Below are positions 35,301-43,661 of a DNA stretch of 64,000 nt, one piece after another. Numbering within the stretch: the first letter of the stretch is position 1; every line of letters begins with the position of its first letter. The stretch is from Pachyseris speciosa. Lineage: Eukaryota; Cnidaria; Anthozoa; Scleractinia; Pachyseridae. The notes beneath the pieces are model-generated. The model saw only the letters and a list, made by a program, of their open reading frames with translations. It was not told the DNA's origin and did not search any database. Where the stretch lies: assembly GCA_016490735.1 (NCBI GenBank), contig JAEMWC010000121.1, forward strand, positions 933,501-997,500, in the 5' to 3' direction. A program made the translations under genes and the position numbers.

Positions 35301-38300
35301 AAAGATAAGCATCCAATAGAATGTTATGTGTTTTATTTGTATCAAACTTGAAAGCAAGCAATAGGAACGGATCGTGTTTACGCTCTCCTGTCTATTCTAT
35401 GGTACCAAAAACTAGTCCGAAATGCTGGAGATCTGAGAATAGTTCAATAGTCAGACTCAGAGTGCGTTTTTTTGGGGTGATCCAGATTAGGATCAATGAT
35501 CCAAGATCACTTGGATCTTGGCGCATCAAAGAAAGCGACAAATCATTTTCCAGAGTGAATTCCTCGGTTCCTTTGATATACCATGATCCGAGTGATCTTA
35601 GATTGATCCTGATCTGGATCATCCAAAAAAAGACACCCTTAGAGTCTATTACATAAAAGAAACATGGAATTATTATTTTAGTTAAGCCTGAGAAAAAGAA
35701 GAGTACTTGTTATATTTCACATAACATGACAGATGCCATTTCTGATTGCCATGAGTTGTCAATGAGACCGTCCTTGACTGTTTTGGGTTGATAAAGGGTT
35801 GTATTTTAATACATGTAGTGAGAATCGGAAAAAATAATAGGCAGCTCCTTTAAACTGGCGTTTAGATAAAGTGATTGTTAACTTCTGATATTTTCATTGA
35901 TCACTTAAATTTAATTCCACCAGGAAGCTACTAATTACGTTAATAATGTAGGCATCGTTGAAAAAGCTTTTAGTTTTATTTGTGTATAAGTGCACGTTCT
36001 TGTATTGCCCAAGATCATGGTCAACAACTTACCCTCTAAATTTTGACGTGTGTCTTACAATACGTCAGGAAATTGGAACACAACAAGATAAAAAGGCTTC
36101 ATCGTAATCAGTTCAAAGAACTGGAAGATTTGTACGACTTGTAAGTAATGCCTTCTATACTTATACATGACGCTCTCAGGCATCAGGCGTCTGCAAAAAA
36201 AAATTTAAGCGTATTATTATATTATTAATAATGTCAGGTCAATGATAGGTTAGGAATAGCATGTGGAAGTATGATCTAACTGCTTGACCCATGAGAAACT
36301 CTTCGTTGGGAAAAAGCCTCACTCTAAGGCAAACCATTAAGGTTCTAGAATACCGCATGCTGTTCCTATTACTCATTTCTGAAAGATTACAAAACCCAAA
36401 GAGCGCTCTCTTACAATTTTTATACTGGGAGCAAACTAGCAAAAATAATCATTGCATTTTATACGTGAAACCTTGAGATTAGAGCTGATACATGCAAGAC
36501 TTTGTATAACCACCTGCTCCCCTAACCCCTTGCGCATAAGATTATATTCATATAGAGTTATGCGCTCTATAAGTATTAAAGATTATTATTATTATTAAAG
36601 ATTATAAAATAGAGATGTTATAAATGAAATGAGGGTACCAAATTAGAAAATGTTTATGGTGCCATGCACTATCTTGCAACTGTTTCGTGAAATGATGGCT
36701 CTTAAATATGTTCTTCAACAAGATGGAGCGACAATTATACCTCCTTGGCTGAGGTTTCTACTTTATTTATTTATTTGTTTGTTTGTTTGTTATTGATGAA
36801 AGGTATCTGTCAGAGAACCAGATTCAGGAATTACCCAAAAGGATTTTTAAAGGATTAAGGAGCCTTTTATCGCTGTGAGTTAATGTGTCATGTCCTACCG
36901 AAGGCCCCGTTTATATGGAGAAAAGTTGTCCCGGGTAAGAGGGACACCCTCTAGACGAGTCAGCTTTAGCAAGCGTTTATATGAAAACAAAGTTGACCCC
37001 ATTGCCGGAGCCAAGAGCTGGCTATTTTTATTTCCCAATGACAATAGTGCTTGAGCATGCTCTGATTGTCTCACCTTGACTGAGTTGGCCCGGCTGGGCG
37101 AGCAAAAGCGTTGGCTCGGCTAGGAGGGTAACCCTACCATCGAAGAAGGATGACTCCGCTAGGCGGGTCACCCTTCTAGCCGAGCCAAGGTCTTGTTTCT
37201 CATGTAAACGGTTCGCCACGTTTTGTAAGGACATGTAGGAAACGTTGGCTCGCCCGGAGTAGCTCGGTTAGGTGGGTGACCCTTCTACCCGAGACAACTT
37301 TTCTTCATATAAACGGGGCCTTCGTAAGGGCCTGTTCACAAGGAGGTGGGGAACCCCGGGTAGATGAGGTACCCCACCTAGCCGTGTCAATAAAAGCTGG
37401 CTTTCACATGCAACCCCGGGGCGCTGGGGTGAGGTTTAAAATGCTATCGCGTGGCCGCCAGTACGTATATTAACAAGAATTTAGATACAATTGCCCGGAT
37501 GAACATCAACCCACCCCACCTCCAGCATTCACATGGAGAAAACTCACCCCAGCTAAGCGGGTTACCCGCCCTGGCTGATCGGACAACCCGCCACGGTGAG
37601 GTACCCCACCTCACATGTGAACGCGATCGAAAAATAAAGAGAGTTTGTATGGAGAAATTGGTAACCCCACCTCCATGTGAACAGGCCCTAACTCGGGTGT
37701 TTAAAAAAAGGACAGTTGTTCACGAGAACAAACTAAATTTGACCTGAATTTGAAAGTTAACTTAACTATACGAGTATAATTCTTCGTTAAAGTTAAAAAG
37801 AAACGAAACGAAATTAAACTGAGATGTCCTACGTGTCTTACACGACGTTTCCCTGTTGCTTTTCCAAGACCCATCGAAATCTGCATTATATTTCTTACCA
37901 CGAGATTTGTTTTTTTCACTTGGCTCATGTCAAACTGTTGACGCTGTTTCCTTAGTCCTGCTTCTACTGTTTTTCAATAGTTCTTTTGTCCTTAGGTCAA
38001 TAGATATACACTGGACGAATGCTCAGGCCTTGTAGCAAAACAAATATTCCTATAACAACAGTTTTGAAGAAGTACATTAAATTTCTAAACTGTTGTGGCA
38101 ACTGCGCTGAATCAGTCATGTAGGGTCTATAGACACCTTTATGGGCGAACGTTTCCAATGATTACACACATAAAATAGACGACTTTTTGACCAGTGTGTC
38201 CTCATTTTCAAAACGAACCATAAAAAGATGGTCTTGAAATTGGGGTGTCGAGCCAGTTCGCCTGTCTGACCATAGGAAATGTTTAAACACTATATATCGT

Positions 38301-39158
38301 TTCAAATGCCTTGTAGAGGCTAGAGCAGGAAAATGAAATATATTTTCAGTTTCTTGCATAAGCTTATAAGAACAGAGCTATTGCTACTCCCATGTATTCT
38401 TGGTTTTTATCAATATGAATGATCATCGCAGTTATGAACACTGCTTAAACAGTAGTGAAAACAAACCCTGAAAAAATTCAGGCTTGTAAGGGAGTCGAAC
38501 CCATGACCTTTGCGACACCGATGCAGCGAGCTCTAGCAACTGAGCTAACAAGCCAACTGGGAGCTGGTCATTTCTTTGGTTCATAATATACCCATGAGTG
38601 ATAAATATGTAATAATGAATGTATGAGAATCACTTATTTGAACTGCGGATTAAAGAATGAGGATATGAGTGATGATCATTTCAGATTGTCGTACTTGTAA
38701 ATATATAAAACAAAGTAACACATCGACAAAGAATTTTCCCGAAATATCTTTCACTGCTTTGTAGAAAATGTTAAAAGAGGAGCTTTGTTGTGTAAATACC
38801 TTATGTTTTAGAGTTTTGATGACAGCACACGAAAATCAGCAATATGGTAGCATCTTGCATTCACTAATTGCGCAGTTGCGTTTTGATTGATACACAGCCG
38901 TTGAAACCTCTCAGACACCAAATAATAATAATAATTATTATTAAAGCCGGTCAATTGTGGGTTCATATGTTCCCGTGAAAGAAATGAGTGTGAATGATAT
39001 ATGAAATGAATCATATATGAACTGCGGAAATGAAATCAAAGTGAAGAATGATCCTCGCAGTTGTGAACGCAATTTATGCAATTTCGAAAAGAAGCCTGGA
39101 AAAAAATTCAGGACTTCTACGGGGTTTGAACCCGTGACCTCGCGATTACCGGTGCAAT

Positions 39159-39199
<41 letters not shown>

Positions 39200-41163
39200 C
39201 GGTCAATTGTGAGTTCATATGTTCCCGTGAAAGAAATGAGTGTGAATGATATTTGAAATAAATCATATATGAAGTGCGGAAATGAAATCAAAATGAAGAA
39301 TGATCCTCGCAGTTGTGAACGCAATTTATGCAACTGCGAAATGAAGCCTGAAAAAAAAATAAAAAAATCCAGGACTTCAACGGGGTTTGAACCCGTGACC
39401 TCGCGATTACCGGTGCGATGCCTTAACCAACTGAGCTATGAAGCCACAGACGTTGGGATCCGGTCAATTGTGTGTTCATATGTTCCCGTGAAAGAAATGA
39501 GTGTGAATGATATATGAAATGAATCAGTTCATATATGATTCATTTCATATCTGCGAGGATCATTCTTCATTTTGTTTTATTTTTCGTAATATACCATAGA
39601 ATGCATATTAACATATACTACCCCACATGTTACTGTGAATTTTCTTTGCACACCCACGAGCTTAAAGGCTCATGTGTATGTCAACAAAATACAAGTGACG
39701 CGTGGGTTTCCCATGGTATACTACTCGAAAACTTCGGATAACAAGTATCTATATTTTTCTCATAAGACCAGTTCCAGCTGTCGGGGTCGAGTTCAGTATA
39801 TTTTAGTCTACAAAAAATAATGGCAAGAGAAAATGAGGGAACTTTTTGTACAAGTGTTCTAAAAATGGTACTAGAAGCTAGACGTTTCAAGGCTGCTGCC
39901 TCTTCCTCACCGGCAAATGCGTATTATCATCTGTGCTACACAGATTTCATCGAACTATTTTCATATTTTAGTCTAGCCCACTTGCCCCTAAAAGGTTGTT
40001 TTTGCACCATGGAGGTTTCATGCTAAAGTGGCAATCACATGCTTTATCTTGTTATCAATTAAGTGACCTTTACATAATAAAGTATGCGGCAGGACGAGCT
40101 GTCCAAAACTTTGAATAAAACGTTTTATTGAATAAGACATTTTATTCGTGAGAACGCTGTTTTGTAGAAATAGAAAGGTTCTTAACAGTCCCCTCCTTTC
40201 TAAAAGCCACCGACAAAAGCTTATAACCGTTAACTATGTCTTTGATATCATATTGACACCGCGTCTTGCTTTTTTAGTCATGCCGAAGCCAATAAAATAC
40301 TGAATGTCTCCAAAGAAACTTTCCAAGATGTCCAATCATTGCGATTTTTGTAAGTATCAACTTTCGTTGTTATATGTGTGTCATTTTCGTTCGCTTTTTT
40401 AATTGCCAAACTCTTATTGTCATTTGGGTGTAGTAAAGAGAACATGTAACACAAGCGTATGCATTGTAGATCGAGATCGACAACAGTTTTTACGAAACTG
40501 TCTGGCTCGGAAACAAGGCACCCGGGAAGTTACAAAAGATCTCTGTTCATACTTTTCTTAGCATTATTGACTGAACCTTTGAAGGCCGAACACATTTAAA
40601 ACAAGTTACTGTTTCTCTTATTTCTGCCCTTTTTCGTTTAACCCCATCAAGACCAGGGAGCAGATTCTCCCTGAGTTCTATTATGCTTATGATTTTTAAT
40701 AAACATTTTCTTTCGCATTTTGCTGCAAGATGTGGTCACTTCTTGGTCACTTCCTGGCAATTTTGGCTTTTGGAAAAACTGAAAATAGGAGATGACATAT
40801 GCAAAGTGATTACCATTTGGAGATTACGACGCAATTTTCGTGCCACCATCGCAAGCGGACCTTAGAGAAATCATTTTCGGACATCTCCCTTATTTTCCAA
40901 GTCTCATTAATCCCCATGGAGTTTGGTCAAAGGACAGAATCGTCCCATACAACCCCTTCCGACATAGGGACTCGCAAACACCCCAGTTTACGTGGCGTAA
41001 CATTCTCTCCAACAAGTCACCGTTTCTGTGTGCCAAAAAAACCTTTATTACCTATTTCCTTTAATCTCAGGTTCCTACATTATAACTTGATGAGTGAGCT
41101 CCCCGAAGGTTTTTTCGCCGGCATGGATAACATGACGCATATGTAATACTCTTTGACAATATA

Positions 41164-41199
<36 letters not shown>

Positions 41200-42754
41200 A
41201 TTGAAAATATTTTTTTCTTTCTTTTTTCAATTTCTGTTATTCATTTGCTCATTAATTCGTTAAACCATTTACTCATTGTTTGTTTATACATTTAGTTACT
41301 CATTTATTTGCTTGTTCATTTAATTCACTACCTACATACACAGAAAAGCAGGCGTTCCACTCTTGTCGAGAACGCCAATTGTTTATTTAGCGTTCCTATG
41401 ATATTCCGAGTGACTCATCCCTGTTGCCGCTGGGTAGTTAGGGTAAGATCAGGCAAAATAATATTTTTTATTAAAAACGCAGGACGTGGAAAGAAAACCG
41501 AAAACATCGGGAGAAAGTGGGCTCTTTTTTTCTACTATGGTTTATTCAGCATTGTGACAGATCTATCTTTCAGGAATCTAACCTTATACATTGAAAGCTG
41601 CGATAAGAACATCATAGTATTTTTGCAATTGCACGAAACATCATATCTGTAGAAATGAGGTTAAAAATCTGTTTTCATTGGAAAGTAGCAGCATTTGCTC
41701 TCACAGGTGTTTAAATCTACTATGTATTTTGTATAAAACTTGCAGAATGCTGGATACCAACCTCATGTGCTGCCATGCGGAATTCAAAGAAGATGCTGGG
41801 TGTGGTTTTGTCATGAACGATAACTTCGCAAATTGTGACACTATGTTTCGGAACCCGAGGCCGAGGAAGTTAATCTGGGTGATTGGAATCCTATCGTTAA
41901 TTGGGGCTGTGTTTGTAATTGTCTGGCGAACTTTCTTTAAAGAGAAAAACGTCGTTCAGACGATTTTGTTGGTGCACGTTGCGGTAGCGGATGGTCTGAT
42001 GGGATTTTACCTTATCACTGTTGGGGTCATGGATACTGTGTGGTCTGGTGTATATTACCTGCATGATTTCCAGTGGCGAACCGGTCTCCCATGCCAGGTG
42101 GTAGGCGGGGTATCGGTGTTGTCCAGTGAGGTATCCATAATGACTCTGACTCTGCTCTCGCTTGAAAGGTTAAAGAAGGTTGTCTTTCCCTATCGCTTCA
42201 AAGGCCTCACTCGCAAGAAGGCCCATATCTTTTGCCTTCTTATCTGGGTGATCGCTTTCCTCATTGCTTTCCTGCCAACCTTCGGTATCCGCTATTTCCA
42301 TGATCCCAACGAAGGCATATACTATTATGGAAAATCGGTCGTGTGCTTGCCGCTACAACTTTCCCCTGATTTCATATCCGGTTGGGAGTATTCAATTGCA
42401 GTATTCGTTGGATTAAACATGGTCCTTGGTGTCGTTATGATTGTGGCATATGCCATGATATTGTTCAAGACCTGGATATCAAAATGGCACCTTTCCCAAC
42501 AAGGAACCGCGAGGGAGAAAAAAGCCAGGGCAAGAGAAGCGGGTGCGAAGAGAGAAAGATCCCTAGCTAAACGTGTCTTTTGGATCATTGTGAGCGACAT
42601 TGCCTGCTGGGCTCCGGTTATGGTTATTGGATTGAAATCAGTAGCGGACAAAGCATACGATCCACCAGATGACATCTCCATCTGGATTGCTCTTTTTGTC
42701 CTACCGATCAATTCAGCGCTGAACCCAGTGATTTACACGTTGGCAACCCCGCAG
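16053..42754 (+). CDS. LGR-type G-protein-coupled receptor with LRR ectodomain (relaxin-receptor-like), multi-exon, 5' end missing
   Basis: Exons: 16053-16124, (19627-19701), 21229-21300, 23685-23756, 25054-25125, 26470-26541, 26805-26876, 33193-33264, 34104-34175, 34844-34915, 36069-36140, 36803-36874, 40278-40349, 41071-41142 and 41746-42754. Each of the 72-bp exons encodes one 24-residue leucine-rich repeat (LxxNxLxxLPxxxFxxLxxL) and all introns are phase 2 with AG acceptors and GTAAGT-like donors. This is the exon pattern of vertebrate LGR/RXFP ectodomains. The last exon has a Cys-rich hinge (LMCCHAEF) and seven TM helices. Ligand binding by the LRR shell and G-protein coupling at the plasma membrane are family knowledge. 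The signal peptide, any LDLa module and LRRNT exons are not visible. Introns carry DIRS, MITE, LINE and SINE insertions. Confidence 0.85.
17269..17654. mobile_element. MITE-like repeat (family with TTAAAGG..GTCAC ends), long copy
   Basis: The ends CTTAAAGGAGTACTGTCAC and GTGACATTGCCCCTTTAA form short imperfect terminal inverted repeats around 350 bp of non-coding sequence. The same ends recur at 20584-20717, which shows that this is a dispersed family. Confidence 0.7.
17880..18482 (+). mobile_element. 3' fragment of a LINE-type retrotransposon
   Basis: The frame 18007-18345 reads VVWRHCPYNLRGHKAVVPRF and then VCYRGAVLWNCISECFKDS, the typical C-terminus of non-LTR reverse transcriptase ORFs (LRG..., YRGxxLWN..., FK). 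It is followed by an A/T-rich 3' tail ending in ATAAAGGATTTTACTTTACTTTAC. 5'-truncated. The clade (CR1/L2-like) is a guess. Confidence 0.65.
18985..19165 (+). repeat. Short dispersed repeat with (TGGTAA)n start
   Basis: AATGGTAATGGTAATGGTAA leads into GGATTTATATACCGCACATA..GGCGGTTTACA, then GTGTGTGGGTTCTTTAACGT. The layout (microsatellite, then a TTATATA..CGC..TTTACA block) is that of a common interspersed repeat of marine invertebrates. Family not named. Confidence 0.45.
19627..19701 (+). CDS. LGR candidate exon: degenerate 75-bp LRR
   Basis: Acceptor TATTTAAAAG and donor GTAAGTAAAG flank a 75-bp segment in the same phase as the other exons. It reads NEKMLNVKGESSPESLDK and so on, with only the N.K.LNV core resembling an LRR. 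It may be a decayed or non-LRR exon. If skipped, the frame is kept, because its length is divisible by three. Confidence 0.4.
20584..20717. mobile_element. Short MITE copy with a perfect 18-bp stem
   Basis: The ends AAGGAGAGGTGTCACGCTCA and CCTGGTGACACTGCCCCTTT match the family at 17269-17654. Inside lies a perfect hairpin: GTCAGGGCTTTCCTCCCC (20611-20628) and its exact complement at 20635-20652, with a 6-base loop. Confidence 0.7.
21229..21300 (+). CDS. LGR exon: LRR
   Basis: Acceptor TTTTCATAG, donor GTAAGTAGAA. It encodes FSNNQLEKLPNGVFDKNTRL and then KTL, a canonical LRR. Confidence 0.85.
21301..22524. other. LGR intron sequence, nothing recognised
   Basis: AT-rich intron DNA. No splice-flanked LRR exon, repeat family or conserved frame could be identified. 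Confidence 0.4.
22525..22758. mobile_element. MITE with 26-bp terminal inverted repeats
   Basis: GGGGCCGACCATTTAACTCT plus TGAGGG at 22525-22550 is repeated in reverse at 22733-22758. The flanks are TTTA and TTAG, suggesting a TTA target duplication. A C18 homopolymer lies just inside the right repeat. Confidence 0.85.
22759..23684. other. LGR intron sequence, nothing recognised
   Basis: Weak frames only, none with family motifs. It ends in the pyrimidine-rich acceptor of the exon at 23685. Confidence 0.4.
23685..23756 (+). CDS. LGR exon: LRR
   Basis: Acceptor CCTTTTCTAG, donor GTAAGTGAAT. It encodes WLENNRLQELPPGIFDNNPD and then LHTL. Confidence 0.87.
23757..25053. other. LGR intron sequence, nothing recognised
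   Basis: 1.3 kb without a supported exon or repeat. No coding signal seen on either strand. Confidence 0.4.
25054..25125 (+). CDS. LGR exon: LRR
   Basis: Acceptor ATATATTGCAG, donor GTAAGTAATT. It encodes SLNDNNLTYLNESVFHGLKN and then LTYL. NES and NLT are possible N-glycosylation sites. Confidence 0.87.
25245..25445 (-). mobile_element. LINE/SINE 3' tail fragment
   Basis: On the minus strand the sequence ends AATAAAGTTAAATCAACTAA followed by tandem TCAATCAA motifs, the form of a retroposon 3' tail. No coding part remains. Confidence 0.4.
26285..26392. mobile_element. Small MITE (AACCCTTTAAC ends)
   Basis: CATTAACCCTTTAACCCCTA at the left and GAAGTAAAGGGTTAAC at the right are inverted copies around about 75 bp. 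This is a very common type of short element in cnidarian introns. Confidence 0.65.
26470..26541 (+). CDS. LGR exon: LRR
   Basis: Acceptor TTATTCGTAG, donor GTAAGTAGGG. It encodes YLQYNTLQNLEPKIFTDNTK and then LLRL. Confidence 0.85.
26805..26876 (+). CDS. LGR exon: LRR
   Basis: Acceptor GACTGCGCAG, donor GTAAGTGAAG. It encodes RLNHNKLKQLNGSLFHGLKD and then LDEL. It lies only 263 bp after the previous exon. Confidence 0.87.
26877..27656. other. LGR intron sequence left of the DIRS-like element
   Basis: Overlapping short frames near 27107-27488 on both strands lack domain motifs. Nothing else was recognised. Confidence 0.4.
28125..28958 (-). pseudogene. Tyrosine recombinase of DIRS-like element
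   Basis: About 275 residues from 28949 (HPTVRAVLSFLHSLFKSGLS). The catalytic set is visible: the first Arg in ALTTGQRCQTL, the HxxR box in FSGHSTRCAPTGKA and the nucleophile Tyr in ESTFRKSYNKP close to the C-terminus. It would insert the circular cDNA by recombination. The frame itself is open from 28949 to the stop at 28125, but it is separated by a frame break from the upstream linker (WRDSTQKQYKVCINKWLQFC). Confidence 0.85.
28959..30891 (-). pseudogene. Reverse transcriptase and RNase H of DIRS-like element, frameshifted
   Basis: RT (30891-30247): VISPIFTRPKKGGSHRVIFN, then MTSIDLKDAYYSIPIA (motif A), LYAFTSLPMGLTSSPRIFT (motif B) and GYIDNSFFLA, where the usual YIDD catalytic pair is YIDN. 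About 20 codons seem deleted after this motif and the frame shifts. The thumb and RNase H start (30229-29726) contain LEFLGFILN-type VRGVASFLG and VVYTDASQTGWGAH. The rest of RNase H (29874-29350) carries YLELLAVKLAMC, RVMSDNTTAVSYINAMGG and SSNVNADQLSR. A linker with YVSWRPHSMARSADAF follows in another frame. Several breaks make it inactive. Confidence 0.85.
30966..31958 (-). pseudogene. Gag-like ORF of DIRS-like element, interrupted by one stop
   Basis: The frame starts MTSQAQNPENVGNSGG at 31958 and hits a single TAA at 31704-31706. The same frame continues open to 30966. The C-terminus is Arg/Gly-rich (ARGVRGHGRFNQSAGRGKSS), as expected for nucleic-acid binding. Without the stop it would be about 330 residues. 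A nucleocapsid role is inferred from position. Confidence 0.75.
32571..33075. mobile_element. MITE with about 115-bp terminal inverted repeats and an internal spaced-motif array
   Basis: The left arm begins GGCGCGCCAAATGTTCAAAA and the right arm ends with its complement (TTTTTGAACATTTGGCGCC). The match continues to the GTATGGTAT..ATCTGTTATGCCGTT stretch, giving arms of about 110-118 bp. ATGCAT occurs just outside on both sides. The 280-bp core holds about eight copies of a TTATTTCAAACAAT-type motif. Confidence 0.85.
33193..33264 (+). CDS. LGR exon: LRR
   Basis: Acceptor GTCTAACTTAG, donor GTAAGTATAT. It encodes WLHDNNIKTLEPDLFSDLQN and then LDEL. It follows the 6.3-kb intron that holds the DIRS-like element. 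Confidence 0.87.
33265..34103. other. LGR intron sequence, nothing recognised
   Basis: No repeat or exon signal seen beyond weak local inverted motifs. Confidence 0.4.
34104..34175 (+). CDS. LGR exon: LRR
   Basis: Acceptor GAATCAACAG, donor GTAAGGGAAA. It encodes DLSHNAIKRLPRGIFGNLTN and then LTQL. Confidence 0.87.
34410..34745. mobile_element. Possible MITE rich in AAGTTCGGC inverted motifs
   Basis: The ends AAGGCCCGAA and CCGGGCCTAA are inverted. Inside, AACGCCGAACTTAACT and AGTTAAGTTCGGC..GGCGTTTAAC motifs repeat in both directions. Boundaries are uncertain. Confidence 0.45.
34844..34915 (+). CDS. LGR exon: LRR
   Basis: Acceptor TTCATTATAAG, donor GTAAGCATCG. It encodes WMADNQLQQLPHDVFWNMTK and then LKIL. 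Confidence 0.87.
35456..35645. mobile_element. MITE with about 55-bp inverted repeats
   Basis: GACTCAGAGTGCGTTTTTTT..GGTGATCCAGATTAGGATCA is mirrored by TGATCCTGATCTGGATCATC..AAAAAAAGACACCCTTAGAGTC, so almost the whole element folds into one hairpin of about 190 bp. Confidence 0.8.
36069..36140 (+). CDS. LGR exon: LRR
   Basis: Acceptor ACAATACGTCAG, donor GTAAGTAATG. It encodes KLEHNKIKRLHRNQFKELED and then LYDL. Confidence 0.87.
36500..36612 (+). repeat. Retroposon 3' tail with ATT repeats
   Basis: CTTGCGCATAAGATTATATT..GCGCTCTATAAGTATTAAAG followed by ATTATTATTATTATTAAAG. This is the form of a 5'-truncated LINE/SINE tail. Confidence 0.45.
36803..36874 (+). CDS. LGR exon: LRR
   Basis: Acceptor ATTGATGAAAG, donor GTGAGTTAAT. 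It encodes YLSENQIQELPKRIFKGLRS and then LLSL. Confidence 0.85.
36900..37325. mobile_element. MITE 1 of an adjacent pair
   Basis: AAGGCCCCGTTTATATGGAG plus AAAAGTTGTCCCGGGTA at the left is mirrored by TACCCGAGACAACTTTTCTT..ATATAAACGGGGCCTT at the right. The flanking CGA/CGT is not an exact duplication. Internal GC-rich short repeats (GGCTCGGCTAGG types) recur. Confidence 0.8.
37328..37690. mobile_element. MITE 2 of an adjacent pair
   Basis: AGGGCCTGTTCACAAGGAGG and CCTCCATGTGAACAGGCCCT are terminal inverted repeats. The flanks CGTAA and TAACT suggest a TAA target duplication. It starts within 5 bp of the end of the previous MITE. Confidence 0.8.
38390..38690 (-). repeat. tRNA-derived interspersed repeat, subfamily 1
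   Basis: A repeat shared with 49365-49665 (ATCATCGCAGTTATGAACAC, AAAAAATTCAGGCTT, GGGAGCTGGTCATTT, ACTGCGGATTAAAG). Its core at 38481-38554 (minus) folds like a tRNA: acceptor stem GGCTTGT/ACAAGCC perfect, D arm TAGCTCAGT, T arm GGGTTCGACTCCC. Confidence 0.7.
38890..39545 (-). repeat. Two tandem copies of a tRNA-derived repeat, subfamily 2
   Basis: A unit of about 254 bp begins at about 38946, 39200 and 39456 (CGGTCAATTGTG..TTCATATGTTCCCGTG). Each full unit holds a minus-strand tRNA-like core (39112-39184 and 39372-39445) with TAGCTCAGTTGGTTAGAGC, an anticodon region resembling Thr (GGT) and GGTCACGGGTTCAAACCCCG. The anticodon loop seems one base too long. The short palindrome TCATATATGAACTG..TTCATATATGATTC lies at the right edge. 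Confidence 0.75.
40278..40349 (+). CDS. LGR exon: LRR
   Basis: Acceptor TTGCTTTTTTAG, donor GTAAGTATCA. It encodes HAEANKILNVSKETFQDVQS and then LRFL. The split Leu codon is completed as CTT rather than CTG. Confidence 0.82.
40350..41070. other. LGR intron sequence, nothing recognised
   Basis: No repeat or exon recognised before the pyrimidine-rich acceptor at 41070. Confidence 0.4.
41071..41142 (+). CDS. LGR exon: last LRR
   Basis: Acceptor TTTAATCTCAG, weak donor GTAATA. It encodes FLHYNLMSELPEGFFAGMDN and then MTHM, where the usual final Leu is replaced. An (AT)n microsatellite starts 20 bp into the next intron. Confidence 0.82.
41160..41197. repeat. (AT)n microsatellite
   Basis: About 16 uninterrupted AT units just after the last LRR exon. 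Confidence 0.95.
41746..42754 (+). CDS. LGR exon: hinge and seven-transmembrane domain
   Basis: The acceptor AACTTGCAG joins the LRR frame in phase 2. After MLDTNLMCCHAEFKEDAGCG (hinge cysteines) come TM1 (LIWVIGILSLIGAVFVIVW), TM2 with Asp2.50 (HVAVADGLMGFYL), the conserved Cys before TM3 (GLPCQVV), TM3 ending in SLERLKKVVFPYRF (the ERL variant of DRY), TM4 (CLLIWVIAFLIAFLPTFG), ECL2 Cys (VVCLPL), TM5 (VFVGLNMVLGVVMIVAYAM), a basic ICL3, TM6 (WIIVSDIACWAPVMVIGL) and TM7 with the NPVIY motif. This is a class A LGR-type 7TM. The frame reads through to a TGA at 42758, but CAG/GTATGA at 42755 is a good donor in phase 0, so the tail probably continues in other exons. Confidence 0.9.
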
Positions 42755-42954
42755 GTATGAGAAAATTATGTATTCTTGACTTAACATTGTATAAGCAGTA
42801 CCTTCACTGACTGAGATTCAACAACACTGTATTCAGCGCAACAACAAATAAGCATTAGGGTTAAAGAGTGAAAAAGATAGCTGTACAGAAGAGACCACAC
42901 TGTATTTGTTCTTGCTTTCAGTGTATGGGGTGGGGATTTTTCCAAGTCTTAAAA

Positions 42955-42991
42955 TCAATTAATTAATTAATTAATTAATTAATTAATTATT
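42955..42991. repeat. (AATT)n microsatellite
   Basis: Nine near-perfect TTAA/AATT tetranucleotide units in the intron after the 7TM exon. Confidence 0.95.
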
Positions 42992-43661
42992 AAAGCATAG
43001 TTTATGAATTACAACAATAATAACATCATACATTAACCCAGAGTTAGATTAGGTCGGTGAGGTCTCCAGGCCTGAATACGGTTATAAGCTTAGCATCGCA
43101 ACTGTTCAATTTTATAAAGGCAAACGATACAATGAATAGTTTTCTTATTGCAAAATGGATTTATCACCCAGGCAAAAAGGATCATAAAACAAAATGTGCA
43201 AAAGGTGTGGAATCGTTTGCGTGGCATCTCCTCTTGTGGTGAAGATGAGAGAGGTCAGTGGAGTTAACATTTTCTTAGCAATTCACGTTGCTGTCGATAA
43301 TTATATTGAAATGCTTGGTAACGTAATTACATTTTTAAAATCAATGATAGGGAAGCCAAAAAAGCGCTTGATGAAGAACATATTCTTATTTTTATGCAAA
43401 AAAATACCAAAATCGAAGCTGCTGAAGAACTGTTTATATCATATAGTTAGTTCAGATCATTCCGAAGTTGATGTTATTGACACTGCATTACATAGATACA
43501 GCATCACCTATTCCGCAGGTAGCATAGCTAATCTAGGAGGGCCAAGAATTAAGGAAAAATAAAAGACTTTTGAAAAGATTATGTTGCTAGGAAAATAAAA
43601 TTGAGATCGAAACGAGAACATCGTTAAAAAGAGAGAAGAAAAGCTGAATAAAGAGCTTATT

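Noticed and set aside
38481..38554. Functional tRNA gene on the minus strand
   Set aside because: The acceptor stem is perfect, but the anticodon stem is poorly paired and the unit is part of a dispersed repeat with other copies.
41575..41652. Extra exon after the last LRR (NLTLYIESCDKN)
   Set aside because: An acceptor-like TTTCAG is present, but the frame meets a TAG before any donor, and the 41071 exon joins the 7TM exon directly in the right phase.
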